Below are positions 17,592 through 28,115 of a stretch of DNA of 64,000 nt, piece by piece. Source of the DNA: VFMC01 sp963791635 (GTDB taxonomy: Bacteria > Actinomycetota > Acidimicrobiia > Acidimicrobiales > Ilumatobacteraceae); assembly GCA_963791635.1 (NCBI GenBank), contig CAWBTC010000017.1:558001-622000 (forward strand), in the 5' to 3' direction. Position 1 is the first letter of the stretch. Every line of letters starts with the position of its first letter. The position numbers and the translations under genes were made by a program. The notes beneath the pieces were generated by a model, which was not told the DNA's origin, ran no database searches, and saw only the letters and a program-made list of their open reading frames with translations.

Positions 17592-18722
17592 GTGGGTGCG
17601 TTGCAGATCGGATCGTTCACACCGGCGGCGCCGGTGGTGCTTGCGCCCATGGCGGGTGTCACCAATGCGCCGTTTCGCGCGATGTGCCGGGAGTTCGCAC
17701 CCGGGCTCGTGTACGTCAACGAGATGGTGATGGCCACCGCGGTGGTGCACGGCAACGCGAAGACCGAACGGATGATGACGTTCGGACCTGACGAGCAGCC
17801 GCGAAGTCTGCAGGTGTACGGCAGCGACCCGGTCATGATCGGAGAGGCGATCCGCAAGCTCTGTGCCCGTGGCAGCGTCGATCACATCGACATGAACTTC
17901 GGCTGCCCTGCTGCGAAGGTCACGCGCAAGGGCGGCGGTGCCGCGGTGCCAGCCAAGCCGAATCTGCTGCGCGCCATCCTGCGATCGGCCGTGGCTGCGG
18001 CCTCGCCCTACGGCGTGCCGGTGACGGCCAAGTTCCGCAAGGGGCTCTACGACTCGCTGCTCACATTCGTCAGCACCGGTCGCATCGCCGCCGAGGAGGG
18101 CATCGCCGCCATCGCCCTGCACGCACGAACGGCCGAACAGCACTATGCCGGTGCCGCCGATTGGAGCGCGATCGGCGAACTGAAGGCCGAGGTGCCGGAG
18201 ATCCCGGTGCTCGGCAACGGAGACATCTGGGAGGCGGCCGACGCCGTCGAGATGATGCGCCAGACGGGCTGTGACGGTGTGGTTGTCGGTCGGGGTTGTC
18301 TCGGCCGCCCGTGGCTGTTCCGAGATCTCGTCGAGGCGTTGAACGGTCGACCCGCGCCGGCGTCACCCACGCTCGGTGAGGCGTGTGCGGTGATGCATCG
18401 ACACGCCACGTTGCTTCTGCCGCACCTCGGCCCCCAGGTGGCGATGCGCGACTTCCGCAAGCATGCGTCGTGGTATCTCACCGGCTACCCGGTGGGTGGT
18501 GACATGCGTCGCGAGTTCGCAATGGTGAGCACGATCGGCGAACTCGAGGATCTGATCGCTCGGCTCGACCCGAGCATCCGGATCGTCGACGGTGGCGAGC
18601 GCATCCGCCGCGGCCACACCAACGGTCCCATCCGGGTGGTGCTGCCCTACGGCTACCTCGATCATCTCGACGATCTCACCGTTCCCGACGACGGTCAGGT
18701 CATGGCGCTGAGCGGTGGCTGA
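17592..18722 (+). CDS. dus: tRNA-dihydrouridine synthase (Dus family)
   Basis: An FMN enzyme that reduces uridines in the tRNA D-loop. It has the TIM-barrel signatures VVLAPMAGVTNAPFRAMC, the catalytic-Cys region HIDMNFGCPAAKVTRKGGGA, VTAKFRKG, IALHARTAEQHYAG and the phosphate loop VVVGRGCLGRPWLFRD. The GTG start at 17592 lies 7 nt after TACCCT (17579-17584) with no SD, again leaderless-like. Length is 376 aa, the usual DusB range. The last bases overlap maf by eight nucleotides. Confidence 0.94.
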   Translation: MGALQIGSFTPAAPVVLAPMAGVTNAPFRAMCREFAPGLVYVNEMVMATAVVHGNAKTERMMTFGPDEQPRSLQVYGSDPVMIGEAIRKLCARGSVDHIDMNFGCPAAKVTRKGGGAAVPAKPNLLRAILRSAVAAASPYGVPVTAKFRKGLYDSLLTFVSTGRIAAEEGIAAIALHARTAEQHYAGAADWSAIGELKAEVPEIPVLGNGDIWEAADAVEMMRQTGCDGVVVGRGCLGRPWLFRDLVEALNGRPAPASPTLGEACAVMHRHATLLLPHLGPQVAMRDFRKHASWYLTGYPVGGDMRREFAMVSTIGELEDLIARLDPSIRIVDGGERIRRGHTNGPIRVVLPYGYLDHLDDLTVPDDGQVMALSGG

Positions 18723-19311
18723 CGTTGGTGCGCGCCGAGCATTCCGGCCGCCGATCGTGCTCGCATCGGGTTCGCCCCGTCGACGAGAACTGCTCGAGCA
18801 GCTCGGGCTCGTGTTCGAGATCCGTGCGGCCGACATCGACGAATCCGTCCGTGACGGCGAACCGCCGCTCGACTACGTGCAGCGCCTGAGCGTCGAGAAG
18901 GCGGCTGCGGTGCCGGTGCCTCCAGGCACGTTGGTGATCGCTGCCGACACCACGGTCGATGTCGACGGCACCATCCTCGGCAAGCCCGCCGACGACGCCG
19001 AAGCGCTGGCGATGCTGGCGGCGATCTCAGGGCGCCGGCACCAGGTGCACACCGGTGTGACGATCCGTCTGAACGATCGGTCTGCGACCGCTGCAGTGTC
19101 CACCTTCGTCGACATCGCTCCGATCGACGAGACGACGATGGCGTGGTACGTCGCCACCGGCGAACCGTTCGACAAGGCAGGAGGCTACGCGATCCAAGGC
19201 GCCGGTGCGGCGTTCGTGACCGGGGTCGACGGCAGCGTCAGCAACGTGATCGGGCTTCCACTCGTCACGGTGGTGCAGCTCGCCCGATCGCTCGACGTGC
19301 AGCTCCTCTGA
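18715..19311 (+). CDS. maf: Maf-like nucleotide pyrophosphatase
   Basis: Maf enzymes hydrolyse non-canonical or methylated nucleoside triphosphates. The protein (198 aa) has the N-terminal IVLASGSPRRRELLEQLG, the central AADTTVDVDGTILGKP and the C-terminal KAGGYAIQGAGAAFV, GSVSNVIGLP. The GTG start at 18715 overlaps dus. The gene is convergent with the paralogous membrane genes downstream; the 74-bp gap at 19312-19385 shows no clear terminator. Confidence 0.93.
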   Translation: MADVGARRAFRPPIVLASGSPRRRELLEQLGLVFEIRAADIDESVRDGEPPLDYVQRLSVEKAAAVPVPPGTLVIAADTTVDVDGTILGKPADDAEALAMLAAISGRRHQVHTGVTIRLNDRSATAAVSTFVDIAPIDETTMAWYVATGEPFDKAGGYAIQGAGAAFVTGVDGSVSNVIGLPLVTVVQLARSLDVQLL

Positions 19312-19385
19312 GCCTTGTCGGGTCGGTCGCCTCTCGATCGCACGTGATGCACGAACGCACCGTGACGGTCGTTGCAGGAACGTGA

Positions 19386-20963
19386 TCACGGGCCTGCTTG
19401 TGTCGGCTCACCGACGGGGGCGCCCCACCGGTCACGCCATTGCACCTCGTACGGCAACGTGGCGTCGAGTTCGACGATCAAGGCGTGGATCGCAGTGTCG
19501 GGGATCTGCACCAGCGGGAGGTCCTGAGGTTCGAGTCCGGGCTGGGTGATGACCACCCGGCGACCCTCGTTGGGCCAGGTGTTGGTGGCGAGGATGAAGG
19601 CCTTGTCGATCGAGCGGTAGATCGTGAGCTGCGGTCCCGGATCGGGATCGAACGTCTCGCCCATTGCGACCTCCGTGCCGGAGATGTGGACCTGGAAGGC
19701 ATCGGCAGAGCCGTAGACCTCTGCCTGCCACTGCCCGTTCAGCGATCCCCCGATCTCGGTGTTCGACGTCGTCGCACCTGACACGACACCCGCAGCGGTG
19801 GTGGCCTCGATGACGGCGTCCTCCCACGCCTCTGGTGCGGCGAGCTCCAGATCGGATGCGAACGTGAGCAGTTCGTCGATCTGGTTCATGTTGCCGGCGA
19901 CTCTGACGATCCTGCCGTCTCGCAGCACGAAGCTGACGATCCCGATGCCTTCGTCGAGTCGGCTCCGGACGACCGTGACCGAGTCGAACCGTTGGGACAA
20001 GGAGAACAAGCCTCCCAGGCCGATCAACGACAGTTCGGTGCGATCGACGGGCACCGTCCCGACCAGCTCATCGAGCAGCTGGGTGGTCGGGTTGGGCGGT
20101 GCGACATTGACCTGGATCCACTGGTTGCCGGTGGGATCGACGAAGCCGCTGATCGCGTCGGCCGTCGGGGTGGCGAACCCACCCGGGAACCACGCCACGT
20201 GCTCGGCCGCCCGTTGCTCGAGCCCATCGAACGGTCCGCCGGGCGTGAGCAGGTCGCCGTGGTCGATTCCCGATGGATCGATGCGCACGGTGGCCGCGAT
20301 GCGGATCAGTTCGGCAAGCCCGACGCCGAATCCGGCGACGGTGAAAGGAGCGCCCTCGCTGACAGGCACGTCGATCTCGACGACGCCGTCTGATCGAGCG
20401 AACAGGAGCGCTGGTCGTGGCCCGGCCTCCACCCGGATCGCATCTCTGCGCAACCAGTCGCTTGATCCTCCCGTCAGCTCTTGGGACACGATGACGATCC
20501 ACTTGCCGGTGTTCCTCGATGCATCCGGCGACATCCACACCTCGACTCGATTCCCGACGTCGGCGCCGGCTTCGAGTCGACCAACGGCGGATTCGGCCCA
20601 TGCCAGTACGAACCGGGACGGTCCGGCAGGGAGCATGCCGGGGACATCGGCCGAGACGCCGGGAGGGAGGCCGGGTTCGGTCGTGGCGGTCGAACCCGGC
20701 TGTGTCGTTGGTGGCGTCGGTGGCGTCGTCGTCGGTACCGTCGTGGTGGGCGCTGTGGCCACGTCGTCGCCGCCCCAGGGTGAGGCGGCGATCACGCCGC
20801 CGGCGAGCAGCCCGGTGACCCCGACGACGGCGAGCGCGGTGAGCCACCGCGAGCGTGGCGGTTCGTCCTCGAAGGCATCGTTGCCGTCGCCGTCGAAGCC
20901 GACGAAGTCGGCGACCTCGGCGTGCCCGAATGCGCCGTCGCGCGGTGGCAGGAACTCGATCAT
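19386..20963 (-). CDS. Membrane-anchored extracytoplasmic protein, tandem paralogue 4
   Basis: Last of a tandem family, 525 aa. A ~45-residue acidic cytoplasmic N-terminus begins MIEFLPPRDGAFGHAE and runs into FVGFDG and DEPPRSRW. One TM segment (LTALAVVGVTGLLAGGVIAA) and a Thr/Pro linker follow, then ~400 residues outside that start GLPPGVSADVPGMLP. Conserved external landmarks are EVWMSPDASRN, the TVAGFGVGLAELIRIAATV segment, GGFATPTADAI, YRSIDKAFILATNTWPNEG and RRVVITQPGLEPQDLPLVQI. The C-terminus LDATLPYEVQWRD is shared with its neighbours. The ATG at 20963 overlaps the previous stop (ATGA), so translation is coupled. No enzyme motif was recognised; function unknown. Confidence 0.8.
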   Translation of the reverse strand: MIEFLPPRDGAFGHAEVADFVGFDGDGNDAFEDEPPRSRWLTALAVVGVTGLLAGGVIAASPWGGDDVATAPTTTVPTTTPPTPPTTQPGSTATTEPGLPPGVSADVPGMLPAGPSRFVLAWAESAVGRLEAGADVGNRVEVWMSPDASRNTGKWIVIVSQELTGGSSDWLRRDAIRVEAGPRPALLFARSDGVVEIDVPVSEGAPFTVAGFGVGLAELIRIAATVRIDPSGIDHGDLLTPGGPFDGLEQRAAEHVAWFPGGFATPTADAISGFVDPTGNQWIQVNVAPPNPTTQLLDELVGTVPVDRTELSLIGLGGLFSLSQRFDSVTVVRSRLDEGIGIVSFVLRDGRIVRVAGNMNQIDELLTFASDLELAAPEAWEDAVIEATTAAGVVSGATTSNTEIGGSLNGQWQAEVYGSADAFQVHISGTEVAMGETFDPDPGPQLTIYRSIDKAFILATNTWPNEGRRVVITQPGLEPQDLPLVQIPDTAIHALIVELDATLPYEVQWRDRWGAPVGEPTQAGP

Positions 20964-22519
20964 GGTGTGGCGACCTCGGGTCCCGGCACGAGCACCCCGT
21001 CGGCATCGAGCCACTGCACGGTGTACGGCAACGTGGCATCGAGCTCGACGACGAGCGCGGACAGCGGTGAGTCGGGGATCTGCACGAGCGGTAGGTCCTG
21101 TGGCTCGAGTCCTGGCTGGGTGATCACCACACGGCGACCCACGTTCGGCCAGGTGTTGGTGATGAAGATGAGCGCCTTGTCGATCGAGCGGTACACGGTG
21201 AGATGCGGCCCGATCTCTGGATCCAAGGTTTCACCCATCGAGATGTATCGGCCGTTGATCGCCACCCACAAGGCGCTCGACGAACCGTAGATCTGCGCCT
21301 GCCACTCGCCGAGCGCCGACTCACCGATGTTCACAGGAGGCGAACCCTGCTGGTTGACTCCGGCGTCGGAGGCTTCGATGACGGCGTCCGTCCAGCCGTC
21401 GGGTTCGGCGAGTTCCAGCTTGGCGGCGAAGGCGAGGAGCTCATCGCTCTCGATCTGTCCTGCGACCGTGACGACCCGGCCATCGCGTAGCGCAAACGTG
21501 ACGAAACCGATTCCGACGACGACGTCGCTGCGGACGACCTTGACCGAGTCGAACCGGCCCGACAGGGAATAGAGGCCCTCCAAGCCCGGGAGTGACAACG
21601 TCGCAGGATCGACGGGCGTCATCCCTGTCAACTCGTCGAGCAACTGTGTCGTCGGGTCGGGAGCATCCACCGAGACCTGGATCCACTCGCCGCCGGTGCC
21701 GTCGACGAAGGCACTGATCGCATCTGGTGTCGAGTTGGAGAAACCACCGGGGGACCAGGCGACGTCCTCGGCCACCCGTCGATCGAGCCCGTCGAAGGGT
21801 CCTCCGGGCGCGAGCAGGTCCCCGTGGTCGATGCCCCGCGCGTCGACGCGGACGGTGGAGGCGACGCGGATGAGCTCGGGGAGCCCCACGCCGAATCCGG
21901 AGATGGAGAAGGGCACGCCGTCGCTGACGGGCACCTCGATCTCGATCACGCCGTCGGGTCGAGCGACCAGGAGCGCCGGTCGTGTCCCGGCTTCCACCCT
22001 GGTCGCATCTCTGCGCAACGACTGGACGTCGCTGCTCGTCTCCCGCGAATCGATCACGATCCACCGGCCCGCGTTCCTCGATGCGTCCGATGACATCCAC
22101 ACCTCGATCGGATCGAGGCTGCCGAGCACCTCGTACTTGTTCGCATCGCTGATCGATTCGGCGAACACCAGAACGAACGACGTCGGCCCGATCGGGAGCA
22201 TGCCGGGAACATCGGCTGAGACACCGGGCGGGAGGCCGGGTTCGGTGGTGGTGGTCGGAAGCGGCGCTGTCGTCGGCGGAACCGTCGGCGGAACCGTCGT
22301 GGTGGGCGGTGTGGCCACGTCCTCGCCATCCCAAGGTGCCGCAGCGATCACCCCTCCGGCGATCAACCCGGTGACGCCGACGACGGCGAGCGCAGTGAGC
22401 CACCGCGAGCGAGGCGGTTCGTCCTCGAAGGCTTCGCTGGCGTCGCCGTCGAAACCGACGAAGTCGGCGACCTCGGCCTCGCCGAACACGCCGTCGCGAG
22501 GTGGCAGGAACTCGATCAT
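20960..22519 (-). CDS. Membrane-anchored extracytoplasmic protein, tandem paralogue 3
   Basis: A close paralogue of the downstream gene, 519 aa, with the same plan: MIEFLPPRDGVFGEAE, FVGFDG, DEPPRSRW, the TM segment LTALAVVGVTGLIAGGVIAA, a Thr/Pro linker, then GLPPGVSADVPGMLPIGP and the external domain. EVWMSSDASRNAGRW, FSISGFGVGLPELIRVASTV, GGFSNSTPDAISAFVDG and YRSIDKALIFITNTWPNVG match the neighbour almost position by position, so this pair is a recent duplication. The ATG at 22519 overlaps the upstream stop by four bases, and its own stop overlaps the next ATG. Function unknown. Confidence 0.8.
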   Translation of the reverse strand: MIEFLPPRDGVFGEAEVADFVGFDGDASEAFEDEPPRSRWLTALAVVGVTGLIAGGVIAAAPWDGEDVATPPTTTVPPTVPPTTAPLPTTTTEPGLPPGVSADVPGMLPIGPTSFVLVFAESISDANKYEVLGSLDPIEVWMSSDASRNAGRWIVIDSRETSSDVQSLRRDATRVEAGTRPALLVARPDGVIEIEVPVSDGVPFSISGFGVGLPELIRVASTVRVDARGIDHGDLLAPGGPFDGLDRRVAEDVAWSPGGFSNSTPDAISAFVDGTGGEWIQVSVDAPDPTTQLLDELTGMTPVDPATLSLPGLEGLYSLSGRFDSVKVVRSDVVVGIGFVTFALRDGRVVTVAGQIESDELLAFAAKLELAEPDGWTDAVIEASDAGVNQQGSPPVNIGESALGEWQAQIYGSSSALWVAINGRYISMGETLDPEIGPHLTVYRSIDKALIFITNTWPNVGRRVVITQPGLEPQDLPLVQIPDSPLSALVVELDATLPYTVQWLDADGVLVPGPEVATP

Positions 22520-25500
22520 GGCGTCGCGACCTCGGGTCCCGGCACCGGCACCCCGTCGGCGTCGAGCCATTGCACGGTGTACGGCAACGCGGCATCGAGT
22601 TCGATCACCGCGACGAACACTGCCGAGCGATCGAACTCGATCAGGCTCGCGGCGATCTGGTCGTGACCCGCCTGGGTCACCACGATCGAGCGGGCGGAGT
22701 CGGGAAAGGTGGTGGTGGCGCGGAGCAAGGCGCGCTCGATGGTCCGGTACTCGGTCAGCTCGGGGCCCGAACCGTGCGAGAAGGCATTCGACGACCATGA
22801 ATCGTCGGCGCCGATGTCGAACCTCCCGTCGTACACCGTGGCCTGCCAGTTGGCGGGTCCTTCACCGGAGAAGAACAGCGGTGCCCATTCGTGATCGAGG
22901 GCGAGGTCCACACCGTTCATCGTGTCGAGCAAGAGCGCCCGCCATGTTTCGGGCGCGGCCGGCTGGACACGACCCACGATGTCGAGCAGCTCGTGCAGCT
23001 CGACATCTCCTGTCACCAGCAGCTGGGTGTCGTCGCCGAGCTGCATCCGGGCGATCAGCCGATCGTTGCCCGAGGTGGTGATTCGCAGCTGCATGTTCCG
23101 ACCGCTGCGGATCAGCCGATCGACGGTCGCAGCATCATCAGGTCCGTAGGCGTCCTCGGTCAGCGGCCGCGAGAGCACGAGGTCGTTGATCAGCTGCTCG
23201 TCGCGTCCGGTGGCCAGCACCCGGAGCTCGACGTAGTCGCCGTCCCGCGGGTCGACGTACGAGGTCCACGACAGCGCGGTACCGACCTGGTCTGCGCCGG
23301 GGTAGACCTCGGTCCCTCCGTTCACGACCCGGATCAACCCAGCGAAGGGTCCATCGGCCGCTTCGTCGATCCCGTGGTAGTCGAGGGTGTTGCGATCGCG
23401 GACGTCGGCGTTGACCGTGGCGGCGATCGTGACGAGGTCGGTCAACCCCACGCCGCCGCTGGTGATGACGATGAGTCCGGTGGGGGTGGCCACCTGGATC
23501 TCCACGACACCATCGGGTGCGGTCCACAGCAGGGCTGGTCGGTCACCCACCATGATTCGCACCCCGCCTTTGCGCATCGTCTCGACGCCGTTGAGCAGGA
23601 ACTGTGAGTCGATGGCGATGAACGCTCCGGTGGTGCGCGACGCCAGGGTGTCGCGCCACAGGTCGTAGGCATCGCCTGGTCCGACGAACGAACCGTTCGA
23701 CTGGGCGCCCACCGCGATGAACCGACCCGGTTGGTCGAGCACCCATCCGGCGGGTGTGGTGACGACGCCGTCGGGGAGGCCTCGTGCGGCAGAGCTGGCC
23801 ACCCGCGAAGCCGTGGCCGCGATCGTGTCGGTCGTCGTCGGCATCGAAGATGTCGGCGGCGCGGCAACCGAGTCGTCCTTCCATGGCGCGGCAGCGAAGC
23901 TGCCGCCCGCGATCAACGCGATGACCCCGGCGACGGCCAGGCCGGTGAGCCAGGGTGAGCGCGGTGGCTCGTCATCGGACGCGGCGGAGTCGGCGCCGTC
24001 GAAACCGACGAAGTCGGCCGTCTCGGCGTGGCCGAACGCGCCGTCACGGGGTGGAACGAACTCGATCACGCGCCACTGCCTGTTCGCGCTGATCGGCTCC
24101 CACGGCGCGAAGCGGCTCACCACCGAGCCGTCGGCGGCCACCACCTCGACGGTGAACGCGCCAGCGGGTTCGATCGGCACCACACCCATGAATGACGTCT
24201 GATCAGCCGGATCCGTTGCGGCGAGTGGCACCGTCGTGGAGGTGCCGTCGGCGAACACGGCCACTGCCGTGGTGCCGGCGACATCGCTGTGGACGAGCAC
24301 CAACGTGGCACCGGCCATCGTCACCGGGGTCATTGACGTGGCAGGCCGCCGCGGCGCGAAGAAGGAGTTGCCGCCGACCCGGACGTCCCATTCGTCCGAC
24401 GAGTGCCAATGCCTCACCGACCAGTCGGTGCCGTTGGCCAGGACGCCAGCGTCGACGGTGATCCCCGGTGGTGCACGCGGCCCGACGTCCTGCGGAACTG
24501 AGGCGGTCTCGACGCTGCGCTCGGCCGCCGCCCACTCCTCGGCCGATACCAGTTCCACGTCGGGGAGCATCTCCAGGAGGTCACCGAGGTCGCCGGTGGT
24601 GAGCAGCGACATCTCGGTCTCGCCCTGCCGCCACCGGGCGACGAGGAGGTCGAAACCATCGATCGTCCGGTACCCGATCACGAGGTTCTCGCCCTCGAAG
24701 TCGTCCTTCGGTCCCCAACCGTCGGCCAGATTCACCTGTGCGAACGCAAGCGCAGCCAACCTCGCGACATCGACACCCGCAGGGAACACGTCGGGGGGTT
24801 GCTCCTCCACGAGGGTGACCTCGAAGCGGCCCGGCCCTGCGTACAACGCTCTCGTTCGCTGTGTTCCACCGAGGATCACCCGCGTCGCCAGTTCCATGTC
24901 AGTGGGAGTGGCAGCGATCCGTTCCAGCCCGGCGAGCAGCTCGGGTCGCGTGAACTCCGGACGGTCATCGACCAACTGTGGTCGGTCGTCGACGATCGCG
25001 ATCGAGGCGGCCAGTGTGGTCATCTCGTCGAGCCCCATCCCGTACGCCTCGATGGTGACGAGGCGCGAGCTGTCGGGTTGACCGGCGTCGTACGCGAGCG
25101 ACGCCACGCCATCGGGGCCCATCGTCGCGTGTGCGGCTCGGCCCGTCACCTCGATGGGGAACCACGATTCCGGGATGCCGGGTTCGAACTCGAGGAATGG
25201 TTGCAAGGTGATCGAGAACCACCGACCGGAGACGCGCGTGGCGCCCGGCGAGGCCCACACCTCGCCCCACCCGGAGAGATCGTCGAGCCGTGCCTCGCCC
25301 TGGGCGAAGTAGGCCGGGCGAAAGCCATCGGGTACGGGATCGAGGAGCCATCCGGTGCGGGAGGCGTCGAGCGGCGCAGCGGTCGCGGTCGTGATCGGTG
25401 CGGGAGCGATCACGGTCGTCGGCGTCGGCTCGGTGGTCGGTGGGCCTGCTGCGTCCTCGTCGCCACCCGACCAGGGCGAGGCAGCGACCACGCCTCCGGC

Positions 25501-25701
25501 CAGCAAGCCGGTCATGGCCAGCCCGGTCAGGATCGGCAGCCAGCGCGAGCGGGGCGCTTCGTCACGGGCGTCGGTGTCTTCCCAGTCGTCTGGGTCGAAG
25601 CCGACGAAGGTGGCACCGGCGCCACCATGTTCGGCGTCACCTGCGCCGAAGGCGCGCTCGTCCGGCGGGAGGAACTCGATCAGACCCGGCTCCGGTGGCA
25701 C
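22516..25701 (-). CDS. In-frame double unit of the tandem membrane-protein family (paralogues 1+2)
   Basis: This 1061-residue frame contains two complete family units. Unit 1 (1-544, GTG start at 25701) begins with LIEFLPPDERAFG and has DEAPRSRWLPILTGLAMTGL as its membrane region. Unit 2 begins at residue 545 (GTG 24069) with VIEFVPPRDGAFGHAE, has its own TM (about WLTGLAVAGVIALIAGGSFA) and ends LDAALPYTVQWLDADGVPVP like the third gene. In the other two junctions stop and start overlap as ATGA. Here GTGA is present at the same place but the upstream frame reads through it. Either two genes have fused, or one base change near the end of unit 1 hides a stop. A single chain would cross the membrane twice in awkward order, which favours two separate proteins with unit 2 starting at GTG 24069. 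Confidence 0.75.
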   Translation of the reverse strand: MPPEPGLIEFLPPDERAFGAGDAEHGGAGATFVGFDPDDWEDTDARDEAPRSRWLPILTGLAMTGLLAGGVVAASPWSGGDEDAAGPPTTEPTPTTVIAPAPITTATAAPLDASRTGWLLDPVPDGFRPAYFAQGEARLDDLSGWGEVWASPGATRVSGRWFSITLQPFLEFEPGIPESWFPIEVTGRAAHATMGPDGVASLAYDAGQPDSSRLVTIEAYGMGLDEMTTLAASIAIVDDRPQLVDDRPEFTRPELLAGLERIAATPTDMELATRVILGGTQRTRALYAGPGRFEVTLVEEQPPDVFPAGVDVARLAALAFAQVNLADGWGPKDDFEGENLVIGYRTIDGFDLLVARWRQGETEMSLLTTGDLGDLLEMLPDVELVSAEEWAAAERSVETASVPQDVGPRAPPGITVDAGVLANGTDWSVRHWHSSDEWDVRVGGNSFFAPRRPATSMTPVTMAGATLVLVHSDVAGTTAVAVFADGTSTTVPLAATDPADQTSFMGVVPIEPAGAFTVEVVAADGSVVSRFAPWEPISANRQWRVIEFVPPRDGAFGHAETADFVGFDGADSAASDDEPPRSPWLTGLAVAGVIALIAGGSFAAAPWKDDSVAAPPTSSMPTTTDTIAATASRVASSAARGLPDGVVTTPAGWVLDQPGRFIAVGAQSNGSFVGPGDAYDLWRDTLASRTTGAFIAIDSQFLLNGVETMRKGGVRIMVGDRPALLWTAPDGVVEIQVATPTGLIVITSGGVGLTDLVTIAATVNADVRDRNTLDYHGIDEAADGPFAGLIRVVNGGTEVYPGADQVGTALSWTSYVDPRDGDYVELRVLATGRDEQLINDLVLSRPLTEDAYGPDDAATVDRLIRSGRNMQLRITTSGNDRLIARMQLGDDTQLLVTGDVELHELLDIVGRVQPAAPETWRALLLDTMNGVDLALDHEWAPLFFSGEGPANWQATVYDGRFDIGADDSWSSNAFSHGSGPELTEYRTIERALLRATTTFPDSARSIVVTQAGHDQIAASLIEFDRSAVFVAVIELDAALPYTVQWLDADGVPVPGPEVATP

Positions 25702-25749
25702 CTGTCCATTGTTCCATCGTGGCCGACTCGAGGGAACCCGGACCGGTCG

Positions 25750-25776
25750 TTAGCACTCTCGCCTCCCGGTTGCTAA
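25750..25776. promoter_or_regulatory. CIRCE operator 1 (imperfect), HrcA site
   Basis: TTAGCACTC, 9 bp, then GGTTGCTAA. The left arm is the exact CIRCE consensus; the right arm has two mismatches to GAGTGCTAA. Its right end overlaps the predicted -35 box of groES. Confidence 0.7.
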
Positions 25777-25799
25777 CGGAGGGGTCCGGCGCGTAACCT
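25770..25799 (+). promoter_or_regulatory. Predicted groESL promoter
   Basis: TTGCTA (25770-25775), 18-bp spacer, TAACCT (25794-25799). The -35 overlaps CIRCE 1 and the -10 abuts CIRCE 2, so bound HrcA should block polymerase. Confidence 0.5.
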
Positions 25800-25825
25800 T
25801 GGCACTCGCGATGGTCGAGTGCTAA
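25799..25825. promoter_or_regulatory. CIRCE operator 2, HrcA site
   Basis: TTGGCACTC, 9 bp, GAGTGCTAA: only one mismatch to the CIRCE consensus, with the canonical spacing. It covers the expected transcription start of groESL. Confidence 0.9.
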
Positions 25826-25913
25826 CCGGCCGTCCACCCGTTCAAGTTCAGTACAACCACATCAGCACAAACCACAACAGCACAACGTGTATCAGCCAAT
25901 GGAGGCCTGCACC

Positions 25914-26207
25914 ATGTCACTCAAGCCGCTTGACGATCGCATCGTCGTGAAGCCCAACGAGGCCGAGCAGACCACTGCGTCCGGTCTGGTGATCCCCGAC
26001 ACCGCCAAGGAAAAGCCCCAGCAGGGCTCCGTCATCGCCGTCGGCCCCGGCCGCTGGAGCGACGACAAGGGCACGCACACCCCGCTCACCGTGAAAGTCG
26101 GCGACACCGTTCTGTACTCGAAGTACGGCGGCACGGAAGTCACGATCGACGGTGACGATCTCCTGATCCTCACCAGCCGTGACGTCCTTGCGATCGTCGA
26201 GAAGTGA
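25914..26207 (+). CDS. groES: Co-chaperonin GroES
   Basis: The 10-kDa lid of the GroEL chamber, 97 aa. It begins MSLKPLDDRIVVKPNEAEQ; the mobile loop TTASGLVIPDTAKEKPQQG and the core VGPGRW, VGDTVLYSKYGGTEV, LLILTSRDVLAIVE are all present. ATG 25914 is preceded by GGAGG at 25901-25905. Two CIRCE elements upstream point to HrcA repression and heat-shock induction. groEL follows after 11 nt. Confidence 0.98.
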   Translation: MSLKPLDDRIVVKPNEAEQTTASGLVIPDTAKEKPQQGSVIAVGPGRWSDDKGTHTPLTVKVGDTVLYSKYGGTEVTIDGDDLLILTSRDVLAIVEK

Positions 26208-26218
26208 GCTGACCCCAC

Positions 26219-27859
<1,641 letters not shown>

Positions 27860-27973
27860 TCCCCGGTTTCTGATGCGCCTTGCTCATCGGCCTCGGCCCG
27901 ACGAGCACAGGAGCGTGAATCAGTGAACCGAAGGGAGCGTGTCTCGCACATCCTCCCGCTCGACACTCCAGCT

Positions 27974-28012
27974 CGACACCCCCGGTGTGCCCTCGTGGCC
28001 CCGGGGGTGTCG
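27974..28012 (+). terminator. Terminator hairpin after groEL
   Basis: CGACACCCCCGG (27974-27985) pairs perfectly with CCGGGGGTGTCG (28001-28012) around a 15-nt loop, followed by the weakly T-rich TCGTTTCC. It lies 115 bp after the groEL stop and before the PilZ gene. Confidence 0.7.
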
Positions 28013-28115
28013 TCGTTTCCGGGATCATCGCGAGTGCGCGGGATCGACCTCCCGTCGCGAAACCCTTGCATGGCGGGCCGCCGGACCGGACGTTCCAAGC
28101 TGGGAGCACACCGCC

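Noticed and set aside
19386..25701. Anti-sigma factors
   Set aside because: The topology (short acidic N-terminus, one TM, external domain) would allow it, but there is no sigma-factor gene next to any unit and no zinc-type anti-sigma motif.
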